A DNA stretch of 64,000 bases, taken from positions 1 through 64,000 of the forward strand of contig JAGWAN010000002.1 of NCBI GenBank assembly GCA_021296345.1, given 5' to 3'. The position numbers were made by a program, and so were the translations under genes. Numbering within the stretch: position 1 is the stretch's first letter; each line of letters opens with the position of its first letter. Below are positions 1 to 7,918 of the stretch, piece by piece. The notes beneath the pieces are model-generated. The model had not been told where the DNA came from, ran no database searches, and saw only the letters and a program-made list of their open reading frames with translations. This DNA is from Acidimicrobiia bacterium. Its GTDB lineage: Bacteria; Actinomycetota; Acidimicrobiia; Spongiisociales; Spongiisociaceae.

Positions 1-78
1 AAGCGACACCTAGAAATCGGGTGCAATGCGCCCGCGCCGTGTATAGCCTTCTCTTCAGAGCGAACGACGGAGGCTACG

Positions 79-1068
79 ATGGCCGGTCTCACCGCAGATC
101 AGCTGGCCAGGGTCCACGAAGAGGGGTACCTGGTGGTCGAGGACGTCCTCTCCGCTGATGATCTGGCCGGGATCGAGGACGAGTACCGGAAGATCCTCGA
201 CCGGGCGACCGCCGACCTCGTGGCGGAGGGACGGATCCCGCCGCCTGAAGGTACGAGCTTCTCTGAGCGCTACATCGAGGCGATGCAGCACATCGACGAC
301 ATGTACGCTCTCTACCAGCACCTCGACATCTGCCTTCCGATGGTCGAAAGGCTTGACCACAGCCCCACGATGAACGCCGGATCGGCGGTGTTCCAACTCC
401 TCACCAACCCACGCCTGCTCGACCTCGCCGAATCGGTTGTCGGACCCGAGATCTACTCCAACCCGGTCCAGCACACCCGCATCAAGCCACCCGCCCGCCA
501 CCTGCCCGACACCGTGACCGACTCCAACATCGCCGTCACGATATGGCACCAGGACAACGGTGTCATCAACCCCGAGGCTGATGACACCGACATGCTCACC
601 GTCTGGATCGCCGTCACCGACGCCACCGTCGAGAACGGGTGCCTGATAGCGGAGCGTGGTAGCCACCGGGAGGACCTGACCATGCATTGCCCCGGAACCG
701 CCGCCTCCTCCACCACTTACATCCCCGAGGCGATCATCGACCGGGACCGGGTGGTTCCCCTGGAGGTCGGAGCGGGAGGGGCGGTGTTGCTCCACAAGCT
801 CACCGAGCACGCCTCGCTGGACAACCACAGCAAGGCCATCCGCTGGAGCTTCGACCTCCGCTACAAGCCGATCGGCCAACCCACCGGCCGCTCGGTCTTC
901 CCCGGCTTCATAGCCCGCAGCAAGGCCCACCCGGAACAAGTCCTCACCGACCCTGCCGAGTGGGCGAACCTCTGGTGGCAGGCCCGAGACCGCATCGTCA
1001 GCGGGGAGGTCCCATGGGAGTTCAACACCAGATGGGACGCCAACGCCCGCCTGCCGATCTGCGCCTGA
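79..1068 (+). CDS. Phytanoyl-CoA dioxygenase (PhyH) family protein
   Basis: Predicted Fe(II)/2-oxoglutarate oxygenase of 329 residues, normal for the PhyH family, probably cytosolic. The iron-binding HxD is visible as WHQD near residue 156, and the C-terminal part holds a His-rich stretch (LLHKLTEHASLDNHS) followed by an Arg-containing strand (IRWSFDLRY), as expected for the distal His and the 2-oxoglutarate-binding Arg. The ATG is preceded by GGAGG at good spacing. The substrate cannot be named; the family includes fatty-acid, natural-product and small-metabolite hydroxylases. A decayed second copy lies directly downstream on the same strand, so this is the surviving member of a tandem pair. 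Family assignment is firm, function open. Confidence 0.88.
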   Translation: MAGLTADQLARVHEEGYLVVEDVLSADDLAGIEDEYRKILDRATADLVAEGRIPPPEGTSFSERYIEAMQHIDDMYALYQHLDICLPMVERLDHSPTMNAGSAVFQLLTNPRLLDLAESVVGPEIYSNPVQHTRIKPPARHLPDTVTDSNIAVTIWHQDNGVINPEADDTDMLTVWIAVTDATVENGCLIAERGSHREDLTMHCPGTAASSTTYIPEAIIDRDRVVPLEVGAGGAVLLHKLTEHASLDNHSKAIRWSFDLRYKPIGQPTGRSVFPGFIARSKAHPEQVLTDPAEWANLWWQARDRIVSGEVPWEFNTRWDANARLPICA

Positions 1069-1158
1069 CTCGCTCCATCCGGTCCTACGCCACGGGTGCC
1101 GGGCGGTCAGCAGCCGGGTCTTTCTCAGAGTAGACCGGGAAGTGTGGCGGTGTAACGC

Positions 1159-1875
1159 GTTGCCGCCGACCTGGTCGAGCAGGGACGAATCCCCCCGCCG
1201 CGGGGCACAAGTTTCTCCGAGCGCTACGTCGAGGCGATGCAGCACATAGACGACATGTACACGCTATACCAGCACCTCGACAATCTGCCTGCCAATGGTC
1301 GAGGAACTCGACCACTCCCACACCATGAACGCAGGGCCGGAGGTGTTCCACCTCCTGACCAACCCGCGCCTGCTCGACATTCGTAGAGTCTGTCATCGGA
1401 GCCGAGATCTACTCCAACCCGGTCCAGCACACCCGCATCAAGCCGCCTGCCCACTGCCTGCCCGACGCTGTGACCGCCTCCAACATCGCCGCCAGGACAT
1501 GGCACCAGGACGCGGGCGTCATCAACCCGAGGCGGACGAGACGCACCTGCTGACCGTGTGGCTGGCAGTCACGGACGCCAACGTCGAGAACGGGTGCCTG
1601 ATCGTCTAGCGGGCCAGCCACCGCGAGGATCTCACCCCGCATTGTCCAGGAACCGCCGCCTTCGCCACCACCTACATCCCGGAGCGATCATCGACTAGGA
1701 GCGGGTAGTCCCGCTCGAGGTAGGGCGGGAGGCGTGGTCCTGCTCCACAAGCTGACCGAGCACGCTTCGCTGGACAACCACAGCGAGGCCATCCGCTGGA
1801 GCTTCGACCTCCGCTACCAACCGATCGGCCAACCCACCGGCCGGTCCGTCTTCCCCGGATTCGTCGCGGTCCGCA
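1159..1875 (+). pseudogene. Decayed tandem copy of the PhyH dioxygenase
   Basis: Nucleotide similarity to bases about 208-910 of the upstream gene is obvious almost throughout, for example the stretches around 1206-1260, 1411-1450 and 1736-1870. The copy lacks the first ~42 codons and the last ~50. It carries several 1-nt indels (an extra A near 1283, a missing C near 1531, another shift near 1685) and in-frame stops where the intact copy has sense codons (near 1608 and 1696). The WHQD iron motif is still readable around 1500. The 3' end runs into the end of the convergent DUF2231 gene, so that junction probably marks a deletion. No single frame can encode a working enzyme. Confidence 0.9.
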
Positions 1876-1883
1876 TTCGTAGC

Positions 1884-2369
1884 CTATTGGCCCAACAGCG
1901 GGTTGACCCCTCGAACGTTGATTCCGTGGTCGAAGACCAGGTCCCCTCCTGTGAGGCCGGACATCGCCAAGAGACCCGTCCCAACGGCAACGACCACCAG
2001 AAACGAAACGGATCCTCCGCAATCGGACCCTCTCCGACGGGAGATGGAACGCCAGATGGTCGCCGCGACGAAGAGAGCAGTAGCCGCAATGCTCCACCAC
2101 TGGTGAGTCTCGATAACCCCATGAAGGTCCGTCTCCTCGTAGGGAAAGTGAGAGACCACGCCGGAGACTGTGGCGGCGACGGCGCCGATCGTCCCGACCA
2201 CGAGAAGTAGCCAGGTGGTCTGAAGCATCCCTGATCCGGGCCTCAGCACCACGTAGGCGGTCAGAGCTGCCAGTAGCACCAGAAGAGCGATCGGAAAGTG
2301 GACCATGATGGAATGAAGGTCTTCAATCGTGTCGGCAATGAGCTTCCCCAAAGCGTTCTCCCAAGTCAT
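1884..2369 (-). CDS. DUF2231-type predicted membrane protein
   Basis: Small integral membrane protein of 161 residues with about four hydrophobic helices. The N-terminal HSIMVHFPIALLVL segment, with a His in front of the first helix, is typical of the DUF2231 family, and further His residues (THQWWS) flank the third helix. No function is established for the family; some members are suspected redox or haem-linked proteins. Its stop lies just past the end of the decayed PhyH copy, and the tRNA-Ser gene follows its start. Standalone gene, ATG start. Confidence 0.7.
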   Translation of the reverse strand: MTWENALGKLIADTIEDLHSIMVHFPIALLVLLAALTAYVVLRPGSGMLQTTWLLLVVGTIGAVAATVSGVVSHFPYEETDLHGVIETHQWWSIAATALFVAATIWRSISRRRGSDCGGSVSFLVVVAVGTGLLAMSGLTGGDLVFDHGINVRGVNPLLGQ

Positions 2370-2394
2370 CAGGGCGTATATGCAACGCGGTAGG

Positions 2395-2484
2395 CGGAGG
2401 GGGTGGGATTCGAACCCACGAGGAGGAGTAACCCCCTACGGCATTTCGAGTGCCGCGCACTAGGCCAGACTATGCGACCCCTCC
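2395..2484 (-). tRNA. tRNA-Ser (CGA)
   Basis: Class II tRNA with a long variable arm. The 7-bp acceptor stem is GGAGGGG/CCCCTCC with discriminator G, the T arm is GTGGG-TTCGAAT-CCCAC, and the anticodon stem CGGCA/TGCCG encloses loop CTCGAAA, giving anticodon CGA. CCA is not encoded. It sits at the start side of tadA and close to the second tRNA-Ser and serS. Confidence 0.97.
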
Positions 2485-2526
2485 GGGACGGCCTCGGATT
2501 GTACCCGGTTGCCGACGTTCGGCGCC

Positions 2527-3003
2527 TCAGCCTGCACCATCCGGGGACGGCGATCGTAGCCGTCCGAAGAAGCCGGCCAGCATGGTGGCGCACTCTTCCT
2601 CCAAGACCCCTGCCACCAGATCCATCCGATGGTTCAAGCGCCGGTCTTGGGGGATGTTGTAGAGACTCCAGGCCGCCCCTGCCTTGAGGTCGGGCGCTCC
2701 GTATACGATCCGCTCCAACCGGGCCGCCACCGCAGCCCCCGCACACATGGCGCAGGGCTCGAGCGTGACCACCAGCGTGTGCCCGTCCAACCGCCACTTA
2801 CCGGCACGGCGGGAGGCAGCCGACAGCACCAGCACTTCGGCGTGGGCGGTGGGATCCCGAAGTTCCTCGCGGCGGTTGTGGTCCATCGCCGCAGGCTGCC
2901 CATCCGGGTCGACCAACACCGCACCGACAGGCACGTCATTGTGGGCGGGGGCCCGACCGGCCTCGGCCAGAGCCGCCTCCATCCAAGGAATCCAGGAAGA
3001 CAT
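2527..3003 (-). CDS. tadA: tRNA-specific adenosine deaminase
   Basis: Cytidine-deaminase-fold enzyme that converts A34 to inosine in tRNA-Arg(ACG). The catalytic HAE motif (TAHAEVL) and the zinc-binding PCxxC (LEPCAMCAG) are present, as is the downstream DRRLNHRM region of TadA proteins. I chose the ATG giving MSSWIPWMEAAL, 158 residues, because the longer frame upstream runs into the SRP RNA gene and has no family similarity. It is 36 bp downstream of the SRP RNA on the same strand and may be cotranscribed with it. Confidence 0.93.
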   Translation of the reverse strand: MSSWIPWMEAALAEAGRAPAHNDVPVGAVLVDPDGQPAAMDHNRREELRDPTAHAEVLVLSAASRRAGKWRLDGHTLVVTLEPCAMCAGAAVAARLERIVYGAPDLKAGAAWSLYNIPQDRRLNHRMDLVAGVLEEECATMLAGFFGRLRSPSPDGAG

Positions 3004-3039
3004 ACACCAACCCCGGCGAAGCCGTGCGACGGACAGAAC

Positions 3040-3317
3040 AGAGCCGTGCAGCCCGCCGTCGAATGCGGATCCCGAGGCCCCGACCGGTCGCCGGCTCCAG
3101 CCCGGCACCCCCACGGCACCCGGAACCGCCCGCTTAGGGCTGCTTCCTCCCGGACCTGACCCGGTTCACGAAGGTTCCGCTGCGTAGGACCCGGCTTTCC
3201 GCACCACGTGCCGACCGAGAGCCTCGCCATCTCGACACCCTTCGGCGGGCATTCCGCCCCGCCTGTAGAGGGTTTCGGGCTACAGGACACCCCTAGCGTC
3301 CCGCGTAGCACGGCGTC
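3040..3317 (-). ncRNA. ffs: Signal recognition particle RNA, long form with Alu domain
   Basis: The invariant SRP S-domain core is present (GGTCAGGTCCGGGAGGAAGC, about 3132-3151 on the minus strand) inside a helix topped by the Ffh-binding loop. The gene is about 278 nt, not a short 4.5S form. Near its 5' end an Alu-like region reads GTGTCCTGTAGCCCGAAACC followed by CTCTACAGGCGGGGC, closely resembling the Alu domain of Bacillus scRNA. The ends pair as GCCGTGC (complement of 3308-3314) with GCACGGC (complement of 3043-3049), again matching the terminal helix of the Bacillus RNA, whose 3' part (TCGACnG...TGCACGG) is also conserved. Exact ends are approximate. Confidence 0.87.
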
Positions 3318-3364
3318 CGGCGAGTCTAGCCCTGGGTCCCCATGTTCTCGACACGCCGGACCTC

Positions 3365-3470
3365 CTAGAAGGGTGCTGAAAAGACGAGGACGGGTTGGCC
3401 CGTGATGCTCTGACCTGGGGTTGCGTTGTCGGGAACCGGGCCAACGGGACACTTTTCAGTACCCTCCTAG
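3365..3470. repeat. 106-bp element with 19-bp terminal inverted repeats, copy 1
   Basis: Ends are inverted repeats: CTAGAAGGGTGCTGAAAAG at the left and the complement of CTAGGAGGGTACTGAAAAG at the right, 17 of 19 matching. An inner inverted pair (GTTGGCCCG / CGGGCCAAC) makes the whole unit foldable. A second copy in inverse orientation lies between rnpA and rpmH. It holds no coding frame. The unit sits between the divergent SRP RNA and tRNA-Ser genes. It could be a MITE or a conserved structured RNA or DNA element. Confidence 0.8.
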
Positions 3471-3483
3471 AATCAGTCGGCTG

Positions 3484-3573
3484 GGAGGGATCGCATAGTC
3501 TGGCCTAGTGCGCACGCCTGGAAAGCGTGTTGGCGCGTACCGCGCCTCGTGGGTTCGAATCCCACTCCCTCCG
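3484..3573 (+). tRNA. tRNA-Ser (GGA)
   Basis: Class II tRNA. Acceptor stem GGAGGGA/TCCCTCC with discriminator G, T arm GTGGG-TTCGAAT-CCCAC, anticodon stem CACGC/GCGTG around loop CTGGAAA, giving anticodon GGA, and a long variable arm. CCA is not encoded. The D arm and T arm are nearly identical to those of the tRNA-Ser(CGA) 1 kb away. Confidence 0.97.
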
Positions 3574-3673
3574 CTCTGTATTCGCATATATGCCCTAGTA
3601 CACATCTTATGTTCTGTTATCGGTTCTACTAAACTATGCGTCGCGGTTTGTAGATCACGATGACGAGGATTGA

Positions 3674-4489
3674 GTGGTAGCCTACGCGACCATGGAGCCG
3701 ATCAAGTTTCCCCCCGTTGGCTACTACCTGGCACATGAGGTTGGGCAACTTGCCGGAGTCTCTGGTGGCCGTATCGGCCAGTGGGCGCGCTACGGATATA
3801 TCCGGTCGTCTCAGTCCGAGGGTCGACCGCGGGTGTACTCATACCAGGATGTGGCCGAGGCAATGGTGGTGCATAGCCTCATAAACGACGGTATGCCGAT
3901 GAGCAAGATCCGGGTGGCGGTCCAGAACCTTCGTGATGAGTTCGGAGCTTGGCCCTTACAGGACGCTCCCCTCTACACGGAATCGGATCGTCGGATCCTG
4001 CTGCAGGACTCGGGCCAACTGTACGAAGCTGATGCTACGAAGATGCCATGGCATGGGGTGATCTACCCGGTGGTGCAGGACCATCTCAAGCAGATCGCCC
4101 ACGATCTTCGTAGAGGTGGCTGGGCCGCTCGCGAGCATCCGGACCTCGAATACATCGAAGTTGACCCTGAGAGGCTTTCCGGTCGTCCTACTATCAAGGG
4201 CCGTCGAATACCAGCCCGTTTCGTCGCTGAGACAGCCCGAGCCGCGAGCGGTGCGGACCTGCTCCGAGAGGAATTCGACCTCGAACAAAATCAGATCGAC
4301 GACGCTGTACGATGGCTTGAATCCGTCGACTCGTATCTCGCAACCGCGGGCGTAAAGCCATCTCATTGGCCCAGTTGGGTCTCAAAGGGACGAAGGACGA
4401 GCCGCTCATACGCACATTGGCCGAACGTCGTATCCCATGGGTGTTACTTACCGCCGACGATGGACTCCCTCGTGTCTGTTGTGAGGTGA
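3674..4489 (+). CDS. MerR-type HTH plus DUF433 antitoxin-like protein, altered C-terminus
   Basis: The N-terminal third resembles a MerR winged helix (YYLAHEVGQLAGVSGGRIGQWARYGYI, then VYSYQDVAEAMVVHSLI). Residues ~155-222 form a DUF433 domain (GRPTIKGRRIPARFVAET). This pairing is typical of antitoxins placed before PIN-like toxins. Domain homology ends near residue 222 (WLESVDSYLATA), where related antitoxins stop; the remaining ~50 residues are low-similarity and read out of frame through the 3' half of a toxin gene. I infer a deletion joined the end of the antitoxin to the middle of the toxin. The upstream region is AT-leaning. Start GTG with GAGG ahead; an ATG six codons later is an alternative. 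Confidence 0.75.
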   Translation: MVAYATMEPIKFPPVGYYLAHEVGQLAGVSGGRIGQWARYGYIRSSQSEGRPRVYSYQDVAEAMVVHSLINDGMPMSKIRVAVQNLRDEFGAWPLQDAPLYTESDRRILLQDSGQLYEADATKMPWHGVIYPVVQDHLKQIAHDLRRGGWAAREHPDLEYIEVDPERLSGRPTIKGRRIPARFVAETARAASGADLLREEFDLEQNQIDDAVRWLESVDSYLATAGVKPSHWPSWVSKGRRTSRSYAHWPNVVSHGCYLPPTMDSLVSVVR

Positions 4490-4608
4490 TCAAGGAAACA
4501 AGGGCGACCGTGGCAACCATCCATCCGGCCCATCCTGCCTCGTACACCCAACTCCAGTGGCATCACGATGTCGCGCATCGCTGGGCACATGTTCTAGGCG
4601 AGCAGTAA
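4321..4608 (+). pseudogene. 5'-truncated PIN-like (Mut7-C/DUF5615-type) toxin remnant
   Basis: From residue ~14 this frame reads AISLAQLGLKGTKDEPLIR then PWVLLTADDG, which resembles the middle and C-terminal part of small PIN-like toxins of the Mut7-C/DUF5615 group. The N-terminal third, which should carry the first acidic catalytic motif (a FLDEN-like strand), is absent: the frame is closed by TGA at 4318 and overlaps the end of the antitoxin gene in another phase. The only start candidates are internal (TTG at 4366). Compare the intact locus at 45-46 kb, where the toxin starts six bases after the antitoxin stop. Likely inactive. Confidence 0.65.
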
Positions 4609-4834
4609 CAAGGAACGGTGCGACGGTACTCGCTGAAGGCGCATCGGCAGTGGACGCCGCGGAAACGCCGACGCCCATGATTGCAAGGTCGTCCCGAGCA
4701 ACGACGGCGGGGTGGGACTCAGTTTCGTCAAACGACGCCTCCGGTGCGTGGATCGCAGAGTCCGCAGTGCTGACCCGGCTGGTCCGGAGAAGGACATCGG
4801 GTTAGATGCGCGAGACCGCCGCCATGGGACGGGT

Positions 4835-5497
4835 CTACTTGGTGAGGATCGCGGCGTAGACGAATCCGAGGGGGCCCATTCGCCAGATCCGGTCGACCCG
4901 GAGGGGTGGGTCGGCGAACAACTGCTCCGGCGGGGGGAGCTTGTCGAGCGACCGGTGGAGGTACCGGTAGATCAGGGCGCCCGCCATCGGGACCACTACG
5001 GCCGAGCCGGCCCGATGGAGGGAAGCGGCCACCTTTCCTTTGGGCCTGGTGAGCCCCACCACGCCCGCCGATCCCCCTGGACGGAGCACCCGGGCGATCT
5101 CGCCCAGCGTGGTCCCGACCGAGTCCAGGTTCCGGAAGACGAACGCCGAGAACACCGCATCGAAAGAGTCCTCACAGAAGGGCAGGTGCTCCCCTCTGCC
5201 CACCACCCGGGCCGCGGTGGGGTTGAGGTCCAGCATCTGCGATACCGGATCGAGCGCGACCACCTGTCGGCTGCCGAAAAGGGGCACGGCCGCCCCGGTA
5301 CCGGCGCCGAGATCCAGCAATCTTCCCGGAGGCAGGCGCTCGATCACCGACCGGCGCCAGGCCCGGTCCCGCCCGGCTGCCAGCACCCGGTTGATCAGGT
5401 CGTAGCGCCGGGCGATCCTGGCGAAGATCGCATCCGTCGGACGCTCCACCGGCGCGCCCGGGCGCTCAGCCGATGCGGTCGAATCCGGCGTAGGCAC
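4835..5497 (-). CDS. UbiE/MenG-type C-methyltransferase
   Basis: Class I SAM-dependent methyltransferase of 220 residues. The SAM-binding motif LLDLGAGTGAAVPL is near residue 62 and the post-I acidic strand is VVALDPV. The N-terminus IFARIARRYDLINRVLAAGRD and the NLDSVGTTLGEIARVLRPGG block are characteristic of UbiE/MenG, which methylate demethylmenaquinone in the last step of menaquinone synthesis. The GTG start lies 32 bp inside the 3' end of serS, so the two are probably translationally coupled. Menaquinone as substrate is inferred from the phylum and family. Confidence 0.82.
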   Translation of the reverse strand: MPTPDSTASAERPGAPVERPTDAIFARIARRYDLINRVLAAGRDRAWRRSVIERLPPGRLLDLGAGTGAAVPLFGSRQVVALDPVSQMLDLNPTAARVVGRGEHLPFCEDSFDAVFSAFVFRNLDSVGTTLGEIARVLRPGGSAGVVGLTRPKGKVAASLHRAGSAVVVPMAGALIYRYLHRSLDKLPPPEQLFADPPLRVDRIWRMGPLGFVYAAILTK

Positions 5498-6743
5498 GCA
5501 GGGAGTCCGGCACCACCACGGATCCGTCCGCCTGCTGATGGTTCTCCATCAAGGCGATCAGCAGCCGGCCCACGGCTACCGCCGTCCCGTTCAGGGTATG
5601 CACCAACCGGTTACCCCGGTCCGTCCGGTACCGGATCCGCATCCGTCGGCTTTGGAAATCGGTGGTGTTGGAGCAGGATGTGATCTCCCGGTAGCGACCC
5701 TGAGAGGGGATCCAGGCCTCGATGTCGTACTTCTTCGCGGCCGACGCGCCGAGGTCCCCCGCCGCCACGTTCACGACCCGGTAAGGGATCTCGAGGCTCT
5801 GAACGATCTGCTCCTCGATCGCCAGCAGCATCTCGTGCTCGTCCCAGGAATGCCTTGGATGGCAGAAGGAGAACATCTCCACCTTGTCGAACTGGTGTAC
5901 CCGGAAGATGCCCGCCGTGTCCTTACCGTGCGCCCCCGCCTCCCGGCGAAAGCAGGTGGAGAAGCCGGCGTATCGGAGCGGCAGAGCGTCCTCCTCGAGC
6001 ACCTCGCCGGCGTGATAGGCAGCCAGGGACACCTCGGAAGTACCGACCAGGTAGAGGTTGTCGGACCGCAGTTCTTCGCCGACCGTCACGCCCACTTCGT
6101 AGACCTGCTGATCGTCATCCGGGAAGAATCCGGTACCGAACAGCGCCTCCTCGCGCACCAGCACGGGCGGAACCACGGGCGTGAATCCCCTGTCGCCCAG
6201 CATCTCGAGCACCATCCGCACCAGCGCAAACTCGACCATCACCGCCGGCCCGGTCAGGTACCCGAAGCGGCTGCCCGACACCTTGGCGGCCCGCTCGATG
6301 TCGATCATCCCCAGTCCCGCACCCAGTTCCCGGTGGTCCCTGACCGGGAAGTCGAAGTCCCGAACGGTTCCCCACCGCTTGATCTCGGCCGCGTCTTCTT
6401 CGTGCAAACCATCCGCGGCCGACGGATGGGCGGGATTGGGAACCCTGATCCAGAGATCATTGAACTGCGCGTCCAGTTCATCGGCCTCGGCCAGGGAGGC
6501 GCGGTAGCTCTTCGCCAGCTTCCCGGCCTTGGCGATAGCGTCTTGCCTGGCCTCGCCCTCCAAGCGGGAGATCCGTCGGCTAAGGCCCTTCTGGTCGGCG
6601 CGCATCGACTCGGCCGTCGCCCGGGTGCTCCGCCGGGCCTGGTCGATCTGCGCCATCGAGTCAACGTCGAGATCCAGGCCGCGGCGGGCCAGAGAAGCCT
6701 TGAGGGCGTCCGGCTGCTCGCGTAGCAGCGTTATGTCGATCAT
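5466..6743 (-). CDS. serS: Seryl-tRNA synthetase
   Basis: Class II aminoacyl-tRNA synthetase of 425 residues, normal length. The N-terminal ~110 residues are the coiled-coil tRNA-binding arm. Motif 2 (YAGFSTCFRREAGAHGKDTAGIFRVHQF) and motif 3 (LNGTAVAVGRLLIALMENHQ) are intact, as is the serine-site TSEVSLAAYHAGE segment. It charges the tRNA-Ser genes found 2-4 kb away and, in organisms with selenocysteine, tRNA-Sec. It overlaps the UbiE-type gene at its 3' end. ATG start. Confidence 0.97.
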   Translation of the reverse strand: MIDITLLREQPDALKASLARRGLDLDVDSMAQIDQARRSTRATAESMRADQKGLSRRISRLEGEARQDAIAKAGKLAKSYRASLAEADELDAQFNDLWIRVPNPAHPSAADGLHEEDAAEIKRWGTVRDFDFPVRDHRELGAGLGMIDIERAAKVSGSRFGYLTGPAVMVEFALVRMVLEMLGDRGFTPVVPPVLVREEALFGTGFFPDDDQQVYEVGVTVGEELRSDNLYLVGTSEVSLAAYHAGEVLEEDALPLRYAGFSTCFRREAGAHGKDTAGIFRVHQFDKVEMFSFCHPRHSWDEHEMLLAIEEQIVQSLEIPYRVVNVAAGDLGASAAKKYDIEAWIPSQGRYREITSCSNTTDFQSRRMRIRYRTDRGNRLVHTLNGTAVAVGRLLIALMENHQQADGSVVVPDSLRAYAGFDRIG

Positions 6744-6765
6744 CCCGTGATGATATCCCCGACCT

Positions 6766-6800
6766 GGTTGATAGTTGCTAGTTGGTAGTTAGTAGTACAT
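6766..6800. repeat. CTAG-rich degenerate spacer repeat
   Basis: AT-leaning run of short GTTGCTAGTTGGTAGTTAGT-like words between serS and the 3' end of the next gene. Similar patches occur at 32868, 44800, 50220 and 56300, each near a gene 3' end. Confidence 0.5.
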
Positions 6801-6874
6801 GGTGGACTATATGACCGCTGACCACTGTCTACCGACTGAGACCGGGTAACCGACCCTGGGCTCCAACGGGGCGG

Positions 6875-7897
6875 CTATCCGGGCGGGTTGATCCGGATGC
6901 GCGACTCCCACACGTTGTCCTCGGGATGCAGATCGTCCTCCACCACGGTCAGCTTGAAGGTCAGCAAGTACTCGGCTCCCGGCTCCACCAACTCGGTCCC
7001 GAACAGCACCGATCCGATCTCTCCGGGCGCCAGGTCCAGCCCGCGGCTGTCGACGGTGGTCAACGACTCCCCCGCCTCCGAGCGGATGCTGGCGTTGACG
7101 ATCAGACCCTTCTGGTCCACGTTGCCCCGGTTGCCTATCACCGTGCTGAACTGCAGGCGTTGCGTGGCCGGGAACAGGATCTCTCCCTCGTCGCCGAATC
7201 CGCCGGCCGGTAGCGGCTCGAACACCACTTGGAGGATGGTCACATCCCGGCGCACCCCCATATCGGTGCTGCTCCGGATGGTCCGCGCCAGCCTTTCCCC
7301 GTTCAACAGCGGCCTCTGGTCGACGATGAAGGAAACGGCCGGGATCTCGTTGACTATGCCCAACTCCTCCAGCATGCCGCTCGCCCGGGCCAGGAACCGC
7401 GCGTACACCAGATCGCCCACCCGAATACGGGCGATGGCGCCGCCCAGCTGGTCCACCGGCACCGAACCGGTCGGGTCATCGGTGACCGCTGTTACAGCCA
7501 CCCTGAAATCGTCCAGGCCCGCCGTCCAGGAAGCGAAGGCCAGATCGAGCATCTCCCGGGCCGCGAAGGCCGACTCGGGCGCCTCCACCGATTGGAACCT
7601 CTCCGCCTGGTCTGCCATTTCCCCCGACAGCCGGTCCATCAGCACATCGAAGTCGTCCCGGTTGATGGTCCGTAGCTCGTTGCTCACCAGCCGCCGGAAG
7701 CCGGCCGCTATCTGGTCCACCTCCTTGGTGGCGATGCGGGCAATGTCGAAGAAGGCCGTCTCCTGGCGGGCGACTACGCCCCGGCTGTTGACCAGGACCG
7801 CCCCCCCGATGAGGATCAGGAGCAGCAGCGCCATCCACCACCAGACCCTCCGGCGGCGCCGGCCGTAGCTGTTCGGCAGCCGATGCCGGCTGGTCAC
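6875..7897 (-). CDS. Membrane-anchored protein with C-terminal CARDB-like domain
   Basis: 340 residues. A basic N-terminus (YGRRRRRV) followed by one hydrophobic helix (VWWWMALLLLILIGGAVLV, residues ~18-38) predicts type II anchoring with the rest outside the cell. Residues ~40-190 look alpha-helical. Residues ~225-340 are beta-rich, with FSTVIGNRGNVDQKGLIVNA and LAPGEIGSVLFGTELVEPG, the style of CARDB/APHP adhesion-like domains. No catalytic motif is seen. It follows the molybdoenzyme gene by 21 bp on the same strand, so they are probably an operon. Function unknown. Confidence 0.7.
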   Translation of the reverse strand: MTSRHRLPNSYGRRRRRVWWWMALLLLILIGGAVLVNSRGVVARQETAFFDIARIATKEVDQIAAGFRRLVSNELRTINRDDFDVLMDRLSGEMADQAERFQSVEAPESAFAAREMLDLAFASWTAGLDDFRVAVTAVTDDPTGSVPVDQLGGAIARIRVGDLVYARFLARASGMLEELGIVNEIPAVSFIVDQRPLLNGERLARTIRSSTDMGVRRDVTILQVVFEPLPAGGFGDEGEILFPATQRLQFSTVIGNRGNVDQKGLIVNASIRSEAGESLTTVDSRGLDLAPGEIGSVLFGTELVEPGAEYLLTFKLTVVEDDLHPEDNVWESRIRINPPG

Positions 7898-7918
7898 GAT
7901 CCCGGCTTCGTCATCGGG

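Noticed and set aside
4712-6725. Long plus-strand frames opposite the UbiE-type gene and serS
   Set aside because: Composition is that of antisense frames in GC-rich DNA, without recognisable domains, while the minus strand encodes clear families.
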